Made by a program: the position numbers and the translations under genes. The notes under the pieces are model-generated. The model made no database searches, had not been told where the DNA came from, and saw only the letters and a program-made list of their open reading frames with translations. Source: Verrucomicrobiales bacterium (GTDB taxonomy: Bacteria; Verrucomicrobiota; Verrucomicrobiia; Limisphaerales; UBA11320). Taken from it: a stretch of DNA of 64,000 nt. The stretch covers positions 23,780 to 87,779 of the forward strand of contig JAEUHE010000086.1 in NCBI GenBank assembly GCA_016793885.1, given 5' to 3'. The stretch's first letter is position 1. Each line of letters starts with the position of its first letter. Shown piece by piece: positions 36,351-46,900 of this stretch.

Positions 36351-38222
36351 TCAGCCGGCGGCCTGCTGCTGGCACCACCACCGGTACGACAAAACCTTGA
36401 ACACAGCATGAGTCAGCGCCGGGTTGCGCAAGGCCTGATTCCACAACCGCTCGCAGGCCCCCGGAAGGAAGGGGTCTTCGAAATGCTTGTTGGGCTGGAT
36501 GAGCGTCCGACGAAAGGCCTCGGAGGCGCTGCTTCCGAACAACCACTCATCAATCGGGATGGAGAATCCCCGCTTCTGCCCGGCACAAACCTGGGCGGGA
36601 AGATACCGTTCCGAGAGTCGTCGAAGCAAATACTTAGTCCGGCCATTCTTAACCCGCAGGGCCGTCGGAATGCGCAATCCCAGCTCCACCATCCGGTAGT
36701 CCAGGAACGGAGACCGAAGTTCGATGGAGTGCCTCATGCTCATGCGATCCACCTTGTCCAAAATGTCCTCCAGCAAATACTGACGAATGTCCGTGCGCTG
36801 CGCTAGATCAACGCTGGACGCGCGCGGCCACTCCCGCAGGCGAGAGTTGTAGGACTGGATGAGCTGCTCTCCGCCCACGAAAAACTCCGGTTTGAGGGCG
36901 CCCTGCAGCCAATCTTCGGAAGCGTAGATGGATCCTCCCAGCCCGAAGCGCCCGACCAGATGGGGAAGCTTGTGGGCAAAGCGACGCCAGCGCGAATCCG
37001 GGGCGGAAACCAGCGTGATCCCCGCCGCCGCCGCGCGCCGAAGAGCCGTGGGAACCAGGTCGGCATGGCGCCACTGCCAGGCCCGCAGATAGGGCCGGTA
37101 TCCGGCAAAAACCTCATCTCCCCCATCACCGCTCAACATCACGGTGAACTGCTTCCGCGCCTCGGCGCAAACCATGGACGTCGGGAGCGCGGAGCTGTCC
37201 GCAAACGGCTCGTCAAAATGACCCATCACCCGCGGCAGATGATCCATCGCCTCGGTCAGGCTCAGCCGGCTCACCAGCAGCTTCAGCTTCAAGTGCTCCG
37301 CGGACATGTTCGCCATCTCGGTCTCGTCCGCCGATTCCTCGTCAAATCCCATCGTGAAGGCGGACAGATGCCCCTGAACACGAGCAGCGGTCGAGGCAAC
37401 CAATCCCGAATCGATGCCCCCGGACAGAAACACGCCCAAGGGAACATCCGATCGCAGCCGAAGACGGGTCGCGTCCTGAAGCAGCTCGTCGATGCGGTCA
37501 ATCCAAGTCTCCTCGGCAACACCCTCCTCCTCACCCACGTCGGGAAGATCCCAATACTTGACCGGGCCCTCAACCCGATTCTCCCGGAGGTGAACCCGCA
37601 ACCAGGTGCCGGGAGGAAGCTTCATCACCCCCTCGTAAACGGATGTCCAGTGCGGAACAACGCCCAGACGCAGATAGCTCCCGACCGCAGACTGGGACAG
37701 GCGATGGGGGAAAGTGGGAAGTTCGCGCAGCGCCGCGACCTCCGAGGCGAACGCGAAGGTGTTGTCCTTTTTCCAGCAGTAGAGCGGCTTGACGCCCAGC
37801 CGATCGCGCACCAGCACGACCGTCTCGTTGCGGGAATCATAAATCGCAAAGGCGAACATCCCGTTCAACCGCGACAACGCCTCGATGCCATGGGCCTTGT
37901 AAAGCTTGAGTAGGACCTCGGTGTCGGTGCCGGTCTCGAACTTCAGCCCTTCCTGCTGCAACTCCGCCCGCAACTCCTGGAAGTTGTAGATCTCGCCGTT
38001 GAACACGATCATCACATCGCGGGAGGGATCCCACATCGGCTGATGACCCGCGGCGCTGAGATCAAGAATGGCCAGGCGCCGGAATCCGAAGCCAACGCGG
38101 CCCGTCAACTCCACACCCGCATCATCCGGTCCCCGATGAACCATCCGACTCGTCATCCGCCGCAGCACAGACTCCTCCAGCAGATCTTTGCTCGAGGCAA
38201 TAATTCCAGCTATCCCACACAT
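36351..38222 (-). CDS. asnB: Glutamine-hydrolysing asparagine synthase family protein
   Basis: The start at 38222 gives MCGIAG, whose Cys2 becomes the glutaminase nucleophile. The longer frame to 38336 would overlap the flippase gene. The protein (623 residues) has the class II glutaminase part (to about 210; RGPDDAG, NGEIYNF) and the synthetase part with the ATP loop FLSGGIDSGLVAS and SGDGGDEVFAGY. Such proteins amidate Asp. Versions inside polysaccharide and natural-product loci are thought to transfer glutamine nitrogen to other carboxylates, for instance uronic acids or peptidyl acids. The location between flippase and polymerase argues for a cluster-specific role, but ordinary asparagine synthesis is possible. 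Confidence 0.93.
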   Translation of the reverse strand: MCGIAGIIASSKDLLEESVLRRMTSRMVHRGPDDAGVELTGRVGFGFRRLAILDLSAAGHQPMWDPSRDVMIVFNGEIYNFQELRAELQQEGLKFETGTDTEVLLKLYKAHGIEALSRLNGMFAFAIYDSRNETVVLVRDRLGVKPLYCWKKDNTFAFASEVAALRELPTFPHRLSQSAVGSYLRLGVVPHWTSVYEGVMKLPPGTWLRVHLRENRVEGPVKYWDLPDVGEEEGVAEETWIDRIDELLQDATRLRLRSDVPLGVFLSGGIDSGLVASTAARVQGHLSAFTMGFDEESADETEMANMSAEHLKLKLLVSRLSLTEAMDHLPRVMGHFDEPFADSSALPTSMVCAEARKQFTVMLSGDGGDEVFAGYRPYLRAWQWRHADLVPTALRRAAAAGITLVSAPDSRWRRFAHKLPHLVGRFGLGGSIYASEDWLQGALKPEFFVGGEQLIQSYNSRLREWPRASSVDLAQRTDIRQYLLEDILDKVDRMSMRHSIELRSPFLDYRMVELGLRIPTALRVKNGRTKYLLRRLSERYLPAQVCAGQKRGFSIPIDEWLFGSSASEAFRRTLIQPNKHFEDPFLPGACERLWNQALRNPALTHAVFKVLSYRWWCQQQAAG

Positions 38223-38272
38223 AACGTTCAGTAATACATCACCACAAAAAAACGAACTGTCGCCTAGCTGTC

Positions 38273-39607
38273 CTAGGTTACCGCGCCGGGGGCGGCGAGA
38301 ATCGGGTTGGCGCTGAGGAGCCGCCACGCCCGCCAAATCAACCAGAGCTCCATCAGGCCCCCGGTGGTCGCGAAGGCGGCGATGGTCAGCGCCGCGTCCC
38401 GGAGGTAGACCCCGCCGAGCACGAGGGTCGAAATGCGGACAACCAGCAGCACGATTTCATAGACCAGGAGAATCCGCTGCTGGCGCCGCACTCGCAGGGC
38501 GACGGCGGCGGGCAGACTGAGATACGCTGGCACCATCCAGACCCACAGCCACTTGCCATACTCGCCCGCGGCGCGCCATTCCTCCCCGAACAGGAGCAGA
38601 AACAGGGCGGGAGTGAGCAGATAGCCCAGGGCTCCCGGCAGGATGGTGACCAGGCACAGACCACCGCTGGTCTTCTTGAAGAGCGCCTTGAGGTCTTGAC
38701 GCGCGTTGTTCGCCTCGCTCATCCGCTGAAACAGCACGCGCTGCAGCGACGTGTAGGCGAGGCTCCACGGAGTCAGGAGAAACCGGGATGCGAATGCGTA
38801 ATAGCCGACCACCGTCATGCCGAACTGCTGCGTCAGCACCAAGACCGGCGCGCCCTGCGACAGGGTGCTGAGCAAATTCTGAGAGCAGCTGTAGATGGGA
38901 AAGTCCCGATACCTGGAAGCCAGGCCCAAGACCTCGGATCGGTTCAACGCCTGACGCACGTGGTGCCCATCCCGTTTCCACATCCACCGGGCCACGACCA
39001 GGCTCGCCACCGCATCCCCCACCAGCAGCCCCACGATCAAGCCACCGGATAGGAATCCGCCCAGCGCGAGCAAGATCTGGCTCCCATTCTTCACCACCGC
39101 GCTCAGGATCTGGGTGGAGGACTGAAGCGAGAAGTTCTTCTGCCGCGTGCCCCAGGCCATGAACATCTGCCCAAACCCGCTCACCAGAAACGCCACCGGA
39201 GCCAGCCACAGCCAACCGCGCAGCTCGGGCATCCCACTGACCTGCAGCACCCAATCCTGCAGGAACACGATCACCGCGATCCCCACCAGGGTGATGATGA
39301 TCACCGAGCCCATCCCCGCCAAAAACAAACCCGCCGCGGCGCGCTCCTCCTCGGGAAGTACCAAGGCCTGGGAGTACTGCAACGTCAGCACCGATCCCAC
39401 CACACCAGTCAGGGCAAAGAAGCATCCGAATAACCCAAAGTCTGCCGGCCCGTACATCCGGCTGAGCACCGGCATCAAGACGAAAGACAAGGCCTGGGCC
39501 AGCGCCGAGCCCACCGCCAGCATGGCCACATTCCGGAAAAAGCCCTGCTCGCGCAGCCTCGTCCCCACAGCGCCGCTCCAGAGTTGCTTAGCTCGGCGCA
39601 AGAACAT
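38273..39607 (-). CDS. Polysaccharide flippase (Wzx/oligosaccharide flippase family)
   Basis: This 444-residue protein has about twelve to fourteen hydrophobic helices across its length and the MOP-family N-terminus (FFRNVAMLAVGSALAQALSFVLMPVLSRMYGPADFG), with the RxYGPxDFG phrase typical of RfbX/Wzx members. It should translocate the undecaprenyl-linked EPS repeat unit from the cytoplasmic to the periplasmic face of the inner membrane. It sits between the tyrosine autokinase and AsnB genes on the same strand, in keeping with a Wzx/Wzy-dependent pathway. Confidence 0.92.
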   Translation of the reverse strand: MFLRRAKQLWSGAVGTRLREQGFFRNVAMLAVGSALAQALSFVLMPVLSRMYGPADFGLFGCFFALTGVVGSVLTLQYSQALVLPEEERAAAGLFLAGMGSVIIITLVGIAVIVFLQDWVLQVSGMPELRGWLWLAPVAFLVSGFGQMFMAWGTRQKNFSLQSSTQILSAVVKNGSQILLALGGFLSGGLIVGLLVGDAVASLVVARWMWKRDGHHVRQALNRSEVLGLASRYRDFPIYSCSQNLLSTLSQGAPVLVLTQQFGMTVVGYYAFASRFLLTPWSLAYTSLQRVLFQRMSEANNARQDLKALFKKTSGGLCLVTILPGALGYLLTPALFLLLFGEEWRAAGEYGKWLWVWMVPAYLSLPAAVALRVRRQQRILLVYEIVLLVVRISTLVLGGVYLRDAALTIAAFATTGGLMELWLIWRAWRLLSANPILAAPGAVT

Positions 39608-39704
39608 GAACAGGCGGTGGAAACGGCATGGTTTGATTCCGGAAACGAGGCCGAGGAGCAGCAGCAGCAGCCGTTATAAGGATGGCCTGCTCCTCTCGAA
39701 AACA

Positions 39705-41996
39705 CTAGGTGGGGCTGCTTCCCCGCGGATAGACCACATCCGGCTCGAGGACTGTTCGGCCGCTCGAAACCGGCTTCGCGCGGTATTCCCGGCTGTAGCG
39801 GTAAAAGTAATCGGAGGAGACCGAGGCGCGGTTGTAGACAACCCCCAGAGCCCTCACATTGCACTTATACAAGCGGTTCAGCGCCTCCCGCAGCATGCGC
39901 GATGAGGTGTAGGAAGCACGCAGCACCATGAGCACATAATCCGCCTTCGGAACCAGGCTCATGATGTCGCTGGTGGCTAGCACCGGAGGAGTGTCGATCA
40001 GGATGTGGTCATAGTGGGGAACCAGCTCAGCCAGGAGCTGGTCCATTCCATCGCTCAGGAACACTTCGGGGTCATAGAGATCGCAATCGCCGGCGGGCAC
40101 CACGTAGAGCTTGCCGAGCTCGGCATCGCTTTGCCCCCTGCTCGAGCCGGCCTGCGGCTGCTGAAGATCTACACGGACGATCGCATCGGAGATCTGACAC
40201 ATGCCTCCCAAGACCTCGCGGAGCCCGGGCTTGCCATTGATCCCCAGGATGGTGTGGATGGAACTCCGCCGCAAATCGGCATCGATGAGCAGAACCCGCG
40301 CCCCAGTCCGCGCCAGCGTGGCGGCGAGGTTGGAGGCCACCGTGCTCTTGCCCTCGGCCGGCACAGCGCTGCTGATCAGAATCACCTTGGGCTTGTAGGT
40401 TCCCGAGAACGAATAGAGCAGCGACATTCCCAAATTCCGAAACGACTCGACAAAGGCGTGCTGAAGATCGGGATCTTGATGCTTGAGCGGCTTGCCGGGA
40501 TGGGCCGAGATGGTGCTTTCCGGAATCTGTCCAATGACATCCTCGGGCAGCGCATGGCTCAGCTCCGTGAGGGAGGTGAACCGATCATTGAGGAACTCCT
40601 TCAGGACGACGATCCACACGCCCAGCATGAAGCCGAGAAACAGGCCGCCTACCATGATGAGCAGCTTGCGGGAAACGGGCCTGGCGGCCGAAGCGGGCGC
40701 CACCGGGTTGAGCGGGTCCTGATCGGCGCTGTTGTGCAGGTCCACCGTCTGGAGCAGGCTGGCCATGCTGTCGTGAATGGCCTGGGTGCGCTGCCGCTCC
40801 TGCTTCATCCGCTCATAATCCATGAGCAGGCGACCGGCCCGAGCCGCATTCGTCTGCATCGTGTGGTACTGCAGCTGCGCATCCTCGATCTGCAACTCGA
40901 GCGACTTCCGGAGCCGGACGACCTGCGCCAGCGCCTGAATCGCCCCCTCCTCCTTGAGCGCCTTGAGAGTTTGTTCGTAGCCGGCGATTTCCTGGTTCAG
41001 CTTCACCATCTTCGAATGGGTGGGCCGCAGGACTTTCGCAAATTCATCACGCCTGGACCGAAGCACCTCCATCTGCTGGAGGATCTGAAAATAGGCGTTG
41101 TCGGAGCTGGGGCCTCCCAGCGACAAATTCTGACGCGTTCGTTCCAGTCCGGGTCCCTGGCTCACGACCCCGGCGCGATCGTTGCTGCGGGCGAGGTCGC
41201 GTAACTGTTCCGGAGTCAGCGAGTCCAGGATTTTATATTCGGTCCGCCAGGCGGAGATGGAGTCGGAAAGGCGGGAGAGGTTCGCCCCGGCGTTCTGGCT
41301 CTGCTCGGTCAGCAGGGCGACGTTGTTGGAAATGCTGAAGCCGGCGATGGCGAGGTCCTGTTTCTGGATCTGCGCCTCCACCTCCTTCATCTGGTCGGTG
41401 ATGCTGCTCAACGCGCCGGTCGAGGCGTGCTGGCGCGACGCGCGTTTCAGCGCAAAATACTCCTCCACCACCGCGTCCAGAAAGGCCCGCGTGGCGTCCG
41501 GGGAGGCGCCGATGGCTTCCACCTCCAGCATGCCGCTCTTCATGGACGACCGGGTGGTGATCTTGAAAGGCACGAGCACCAGCTCATTCGTGCCGGGGGG
41601 CGGCCCCAGCTGGGGGAACCGAGGACGAATGCGTTCCAAGGCGCGCAGATGGATGGCGTCGTTCCTCAGCAGCTCCGCCTGAGTGCCCATGTAGCTGGCC
41701 AGATCCTCCGCAAAGGAGCGTTGATCGCCCGGCAGGCTTAGCTTGCTGGAGACCCACAACACCACTTCGGACTGATACGAAGGCCGCCGGACGAGGGCAT
41801 AGCTGATCGCCGCGCCGCCCAGGACCGCCAGAGACAGAGCAATGATCCACCATCCCCGGCGAAAGGCACCCCACCACCGCTGCACCTGGGACTGAAACAT
41901 CGCGGCGGTCGACAGATGGCCAGACTGACCTGCTACGGCCGGAAGTTGCCGACCACCCGCGTCGGCGTCCGTGAGTTGCTGTAACTCTCTGCTCAT
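39705..41996 (-). CDS. Polysaccharide co-polymerase / BY-type tyrosine autokinase (Wzc-like)
   Basis: Starting at the ATG at 41996, the protein has about 763 residues. Two membrane helices (near residues 45-70 and 480-505 of this start) flank a periplasmic Wzz-type domain with long coiled-coil stretches. The cytoplasmic domain has Walker A SSAVPAEGKSTVASNLA, Walker A' LLIDADLRRS and Walker B ILIDTPPV. It closes with a tyrosine-containing tail (YFYRYSREY) suited to autophosphorylation. It controls chain length and export together with the Wza-like protein encoded just upstream. The longer frame to 42086 overlaps nothing but adds a non-conserved stretch. It is the second gene of the EPS block. 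Confidence 0.94.
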   Translation of the reverse strand: MSRELQQLTDADAGGRQLPAVAGQSGHLSTAAMFQSQVQRWWGAFRRGWWIIALSLAVLGGAAISYALVRRPSYQSEVVLWVSSKLSLPGDQRSFAEDLASYMGTQAELLRNDAIHLRALERIRPRFPQLGPPPGTNELVLVPFKITTRSSMKSGMLEVEAIGASPDATRAFLDAVVEEYFALKRASRQHASTGALSSITDQMKEVEAQIQKQDLAIAGFSISNNVALLTEQSQNAGANLSRLSDSISAWRTEYKILDSLTPEQLRDLARSNDRAGVVSQGPGLERTRQNLSLGGPSSDNAYFQILQQMEVLRSRRDEFAKVLRPTHSKMVKLNQEIAGYEQTLKALKEEGAIQALAQVVRLRKSLELQIEDAQLQYHTMQTNAARAGRLLMDYERMKQERQRTQAIHDSMASLLQTVDLHNSADQDPLNPVAPASAARPVSRKLLIMVGGLFLGFMLGVWIVVLKEFLNDRFTSLTELSHALPEDVIGQIPESTISAHPGKPLKHQDPDLQHAFVESFRNLGMSLLYSFSGTYKPKVILISSAVPAEGKSTVASNLAATLARTGARVLLIDADLRRSSIHTILGINGKPGLREVLGGMCQISDAIVRVDLQQPQAGSSRGQSDAELGKLYVVPAGDCDLYDPEVFLSDGMDQLLAELVPHYDHILIDTPPVLATSDIMSLVPKADYVLMVLRASYTSSRMLREALNRLYKCNVRALGVVYNRASVSSDYFYRYSREYRAKPVSSGRTVLEPDVVYPRGSSPT

Positions 41997-42098
41997 ATAA
42001 ATATGTGGTATCCAGGTCGACCCGCAAGCGCCGCCACCGGTGCCCGGAAGGCGCCGCTTGGAGCCCTCCCCAGCCTGGCTTCCCAAGGCAGGATCAGC

Positions 42099-42854
42099 TC
42101 ACCATTTGCGAATAGGAACATAGATGACATCCTCGGGCTCAACCGTCACATCGTTCTCGGATCGGCCCTTCTTCAAGACATCCAGAATGTTGATCACGGT
42201 CGTCTTGCTCGGCGTGCCCTTGGGGCCGCTGCGAACCAGCTTCACATTCTTGCCATCGGCAAATTCCGTGAACCCGCCTGCGTTGAGGATGGCCTTGCTG
42301 ACGGTCCAACTCTCGCCGGGAGGAATGTCCTGCGGCCCTTGGCGGAGAACGTAGCCCGCGACGTGCACTCGACGGCCGCTCATGGTTTTGTTGAGCAGAT
42401 GAATCCCCAGCACCACCGTCGCTCGAATGTAGGTGGTCTCTTCCAGACGCACCTTGATCTCCTCGGCCAGCTGCTTGCAGGTTTTGCCGAGTGCCGGCAC
42501 CAAGCCCAGTTCCGGGACGTCTAGCTGTCCGGCATCGGTCACATTCAGCACTTTCGCCAACTCCTGGTCCTCCACCACCCGGAAAATCACCGAATCCCCC
42601 ACGGCCAGCTTCTGCTTGTCATCCATGACCTCCGGGACGGGGGCAGGAACTGCCAAAGCGCTGATGGCGCTCGGCACGGGAGAGCCGAGCGGGCTGGCGG
42701 CGGGCGCGCTCGCCGGGGTCGGGATGGCGCTCGCCTCTCGCCCGGCTTCCGCAGCGACCATGTCACCCAAGGTGAGTTGGAGCAGAAGCAGGCAGGCATA
42801 AAGCGTCGGAAGCCCCAACGCCCATGAACTGGAAGGACAAGGCTGACGTTTCAT
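42099..42854 (-). CDS. Polysaccharide export protein (Wza-like, SLBB)
   Basis: From the ATG at 42854 the protein has 251 residues. It has a signal peptide (about 1-35), an Ala/Pro-rich linker, a poly-export domain (about 80-160: LAVGDSVIFRVVEDQEL and GKTCKQLAEEIKVRL) and a following SLBB-like segment (RVHVAGYVLRQGPQDIPPG, ILNAGGFTEFADGKNVKLVR). It lacks an obvious lipobox cysteine, so outer-membrane anchoring may differ from E. coli Wza. It is the first gene of the leftward EPS block and lies 102 nt before the tyrosine autokinase. The role is the outer-membrane exit pore or a periplasmic export component. Confidence 0.9.
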   Translation of the reverse strand: MKRQPCPSSSWALGLPTLYACLLLLQLTLGDMVAAEAGREASAIPTPASAPAASPLGSPVPSAISALAVPAPVPEVMDDKQKLAVGDSVIFRVVEDQELAKVLNVTDAGQLDVPELGLVPALGKTCKQLAEEIKVRLEETTYIRATVVLGIHLLNKTMSGRRVHVAGYVLRQGPQDIPPGESWTVSKAILNAGGFTEFADGKNVKLVRSGPKGTPSKTTVINILDVLKKGRSENDVTVEPEDVIYVPIRKW

Positions 42855-43939
42855 GATTAAATCGATCGGTTGGAAAAACGGTTCAAGGGTGCTACCTTTG
42901 CCAGAAAGCCAAATTGTCGTCAGCGTCAGCGAGCCAGCTTCGGTAAGGTGCGCGGACAGCCGCCGGACCGACGGCGCCTGAAATGGAACAGGCACCCGGT
43001 GTCCGAAGCACCTGACCGGAAGTTGACGGCACCTGACCGCGACAGTCAACTGTCTTGCGGACCCAGACCCGCGATTGGCTAATCATAAACATGAAATCTG
43101 CTACAATCTTTAGGACCTTAACAGTTTTCCTCCTGGAACCGGGACGGTTCACCCTTCGTTAACGGCTAAAGTAAGTGCCAAAATTTGAGAGACACTCCGT
43201 GCCCGTCGATTCGCAAAGCCAATTAGAACCCGGCGCGATCGACTTGTTGTAAACTATTGCTGCAAAATGTTTTAGATCACGATTAGTGAACTTGAAACGA
43301 GCCAAACTCACTCGCTCTAAAACCGGGACGCAGCCCGACTGCCGCCGTCCACAATCTCGTCGTATCGCACCATACCTTCCATCGGCAAGTTTCTCAAACT
43401 ACTGATGCCGCATTTTGATGCACTACGAACGAACCCAGGAAGTCCTGAAGACTGCCACCCATCGAAGCCCACGGGGGAACCGGAGCCAGAGGCGAGATCC
43501 GTAAAAGCCATGATGGGGAGACAGAAGCGCTCCAGGGGGTGTTCAAACTGGCGGGGTAGCGGGCGCGAGAACCCTGGACGGACGGCAGCCTGATTTCTCC
43601 CTTTTCTCCTTGAATCCTCCCCCCACACCAAGAAGAATCTATCTAGGAAACAAGGTGAATTCGTGCACTTTGAGGATTAGGATATTCCGAATATTGCCGA
43701 AGATCATTACTGTGACGTTCGCGTGTAACGACAAAGGCATGTTTCGGTTGAATGAAGGACTATCTTGGAAGGAATCCCGGGGCTCATCACACAGACAGAG
43801 AGTCAGGCAGTTCCTGCCGAGCGTACCCCCTACCCAAACAGCCTACGCCGAGGTGTGAGGGCCAAAAGCCTCTTCACTCTCGACCCTCAGAACGTCTTAG
43901 TTCGGGACACTTTATTTCCAGTTCGGTTGATCGCTTCCG
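42855..43939. promoter_or_regulatory. Long divergent intergenic region between EPS and NRPS genes
   Basis: About 1.1 kb separates the Wza-like gene (-) from the second NRPS (+). Short frames in it (for example the minus frame 43317-43631) show no recognisable domains. It must contain the start signals of both units. AT-rich stretches lie near 43080-43130 and 43240-43300, but no -35/-10 pair is clear enough to place. Its length would leave room for untranslated leaders. Confidence 0.55.
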
Positions 43940-46900
43940 ATGAAATCTGAGACTGCAACTCGTGGCTCGAGCGGATCTGGGTCTAGCGCGCACCTTACCA
44001 GCGAGTTAACAGCACTGTTCAGCGAGCTTTCCGGTTTGGGCGCGGCCGACCTGGCTCCTGAAACGACGTTCATGGAGCTTGGCCTGGACTCTTTGTTCCT
44101 CACCCAGGCCAGCCAGGTGCTGCAAAAACGATTCGGGGTCAAAATCGCTTTCCGCGATCTGATGCAGGATCTTGCCAGCATTAGCGCTCTGGCGGCGTTC
44201 CTCAGCGCCAAGCTCCCTTCCGCGGGCGACGCTCGTCCCGCCCCGGCCCCGACGACCGCCCCCCCGGTGGAAACCACCGTCACGGTGAAAGCCCCGCAGC
44301 CCGTGGCACCACAACCCAGCGGCCCACCGGCGTCGACTCCGGTCCCGACAGCTTCCCGACCGAGCGCACTGACGCTGACCAACGAAAGTTTGACGGCAGC
44401 TCCCGGCGACGACCCGGTGATCGAGCGGGTGATCGCTCAGCAAATGGCGATCATGCAGCAACAGCTGGACCTGTTGAGAGGACGCGCGGCGGCGGACCGT
44501 TCCCTGGGCGCGCCGGCACGGCGCGAGCCGGAGCCCGCCTCTCCCCCGTCCGCCCCCGCTCCCGCCCTGGCCAAACCCAAGGGCAAGAAGGCCGAAGCCG
44601 CTGCCGATCTTAAACGCTTCGGCCCCTTCAAAGGCATCGAACTCGGACCGAAAGGGGGCCTGACCCCGCGCCAGGAAAAATCGCTGAATGAGCTGATCGA
44701 GCGCTACAATCGTCGGACGCCCAGCTCGAAGACCTACGCCCAGAAGCATCGACCCTATTTCTGTGATCCCCGGGCGGCGGGAAATTTCCGCCTGCAGTGG
44801 AAGCAGATGGTGTATCCCATCGTGTGCGCCCGCTCGAAGGGCTCCAAGATTTGGGACATCGACGGCAACGAATACGTGGACGTCACGCTGGGCTTCGGCG
44901 CCAACTACTTCGGACACTCCCCGGACTTCGTGGTGAAGGCCCTGGAGGAGCAGCTGGAGAAGGGATTCGAAATCGGCCCGCAATCTCCGCTGGCCGGCGA
45001 GGCAGCCGACCTGTTCTGCCGCATGACTCGCATGGAGCGAGCCACGTTCTGCAATACCGGATCGGAGGCCGTAATGGCCGCCATCCGCATTGCGCGCACC
45101 GTGACGGCGCGCGACACCATTGTTTATTTCTCTGGTGACTATCATGGCATTTTTGACGAGGTGTTGGGCAGGCCGGCCACCATCGAAGGGAAGCCGGGAG
45201 CCTCGCCCATCGCCCCGGGCATCCCACCGCTGCCGAACGTTCTGATTCTCGAATACGGCAATCCGGCATCCCTGGAAACGATTCGCGAGCGCGCCGCGGA
45301 CATCGCGGCGGTGATGGTCGAGCCGGTCCAGTCCCGGCATCCGGATCTGCAGCCGCGGGAATTCCTGCATCAGCTCCGCAAGCTCACCGAGGAGCTGGAC
45401 ATGGCGCTGATCTTTGACGAGGTGGTGACGGGCTTCCGGGCCGCGCCCGGCGGAGCCCAGGAATACTTCGGCGTCCAAGCCGATCTGGCGACCTACGGAA
45501 AAGTCATTGGAGGAGGAATGCCGGTCGGCATCCTGGCGGGCAAGCGGCGGTTCATGGACGCGCTGGACGGCGGGATGTGGGACTTCGCCGACGGGTCATA
45601 CCCCGAGGTGGGAGTCACGTTTTTCGCCGGGACGTTCGTGCGTCATCCGCTGGTGCTGGCCGCAGTGAATGCCAGCCTCCGCTACCTGGAGCAGGCTGGA
45701 CCGGAGCTGCAACGGAGGACGACCGAGAAGACGGCGAAGCTCGTGCGGCGGCTCAACGACTATTTCACGTCCATTGAAGTGCCCATCCGGATCCAGTCGT
45801 TCAGCTCGGTTTTTTACTACGACTTTCATCCGGATCTCAAATACGCGAGCCTGTTGTTCTACCATCTGCGCGATCGCGGCATTCATGTCTGGGAGGGGCG
45901 CGTCGCCCAGATTTGCACCGCGCACACGGAGGAGGACCTGGAGAAAATCTTCCAGGCCTTCAAGTCTTCGGTGGAAGAGATGCAGGCTGGCGGCTTCCTC
46001 CCGGTCCGCGACCCCGACCCGGGCGCCAAGGCCGGCGTGAGCCCAGCGTCCGCCCCGGGCCGAGTCGCGGCTGCCTCCGGGGAGGCTTCCCTTCCCCCGG
46101 GAGCGGTGCCTTTGACCGAAGCCCAGAAGGAAATCTGGATTGCGGCCCAAATGGGCGAGGACGCCAACTGCGCCTACAACGAATCCTCCTCGCTCAGGTT
46201 CAGCGGCCCGCTGGACGTCGGCAAGTTCCGGAAAGCGCTGCAGCAGTTCGTCGACCGTCACGACGCCTTGCGCAGCCGCTTTGGAGCCGGTGGCGATTAC
46301 CAGGCGTTCCTCGATCAGGAGATTGTCTTTCTCCGCGAATGGGATCTCACCGGAGTTTCCGGGGATCAGCAGGCGGCTCAAATCGAGTCGATCATCGCGG
46401 ACGACATGGCCACGCCCTTCGATTTGGTGAGGGGGCCGATGTTCCGCATGCAGCTGCTCAAGCTGGGCAGCGAGCAGCACCAATTTCTGTTCACCACGCA
46501 CCATGCCGTCTGCGATGGCTGGTCCTTCGGCGTGGTGTTCCACGAGATAGCGCAGTTCTATACTGCCCTCATGCAGGGGCAGTCGTTGACCCTGCCTCCA
46601 GCCATGCAATTTCGCGAGTTCACCGCCTGGGCGCGTGAGCAGCAGGACTCCGAGGAGGTCCGCCAGGCGGAAGCCTTCTGGATTAAGCAGTTCGAAGGGG
46701 ACTCCATCCCGGTCCTCGATCTGCCCTACGACCGTCCGCGGCCGCCGGTAAAGACCTACGTGGGCTCGTTCCTGGTGCGGCGCTGCAATCCGGACCTGTT
46801 TCGCGACCTGAAGAAGACCAGCGGCCAGATGGGGAACACGCTGTTCAGCACGCTCTTCGCGGCCTTCACCACCCTGGTGCACCAGCTTAGCGGGCAGGAC

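Noticed and set aside
43317..43631. 104-residue minus-strand frame in the long divergent intergenic region
   Set aside because: It has no domain, no convincing ribosome-binding site and a composition unlike the neighbouring proteins.
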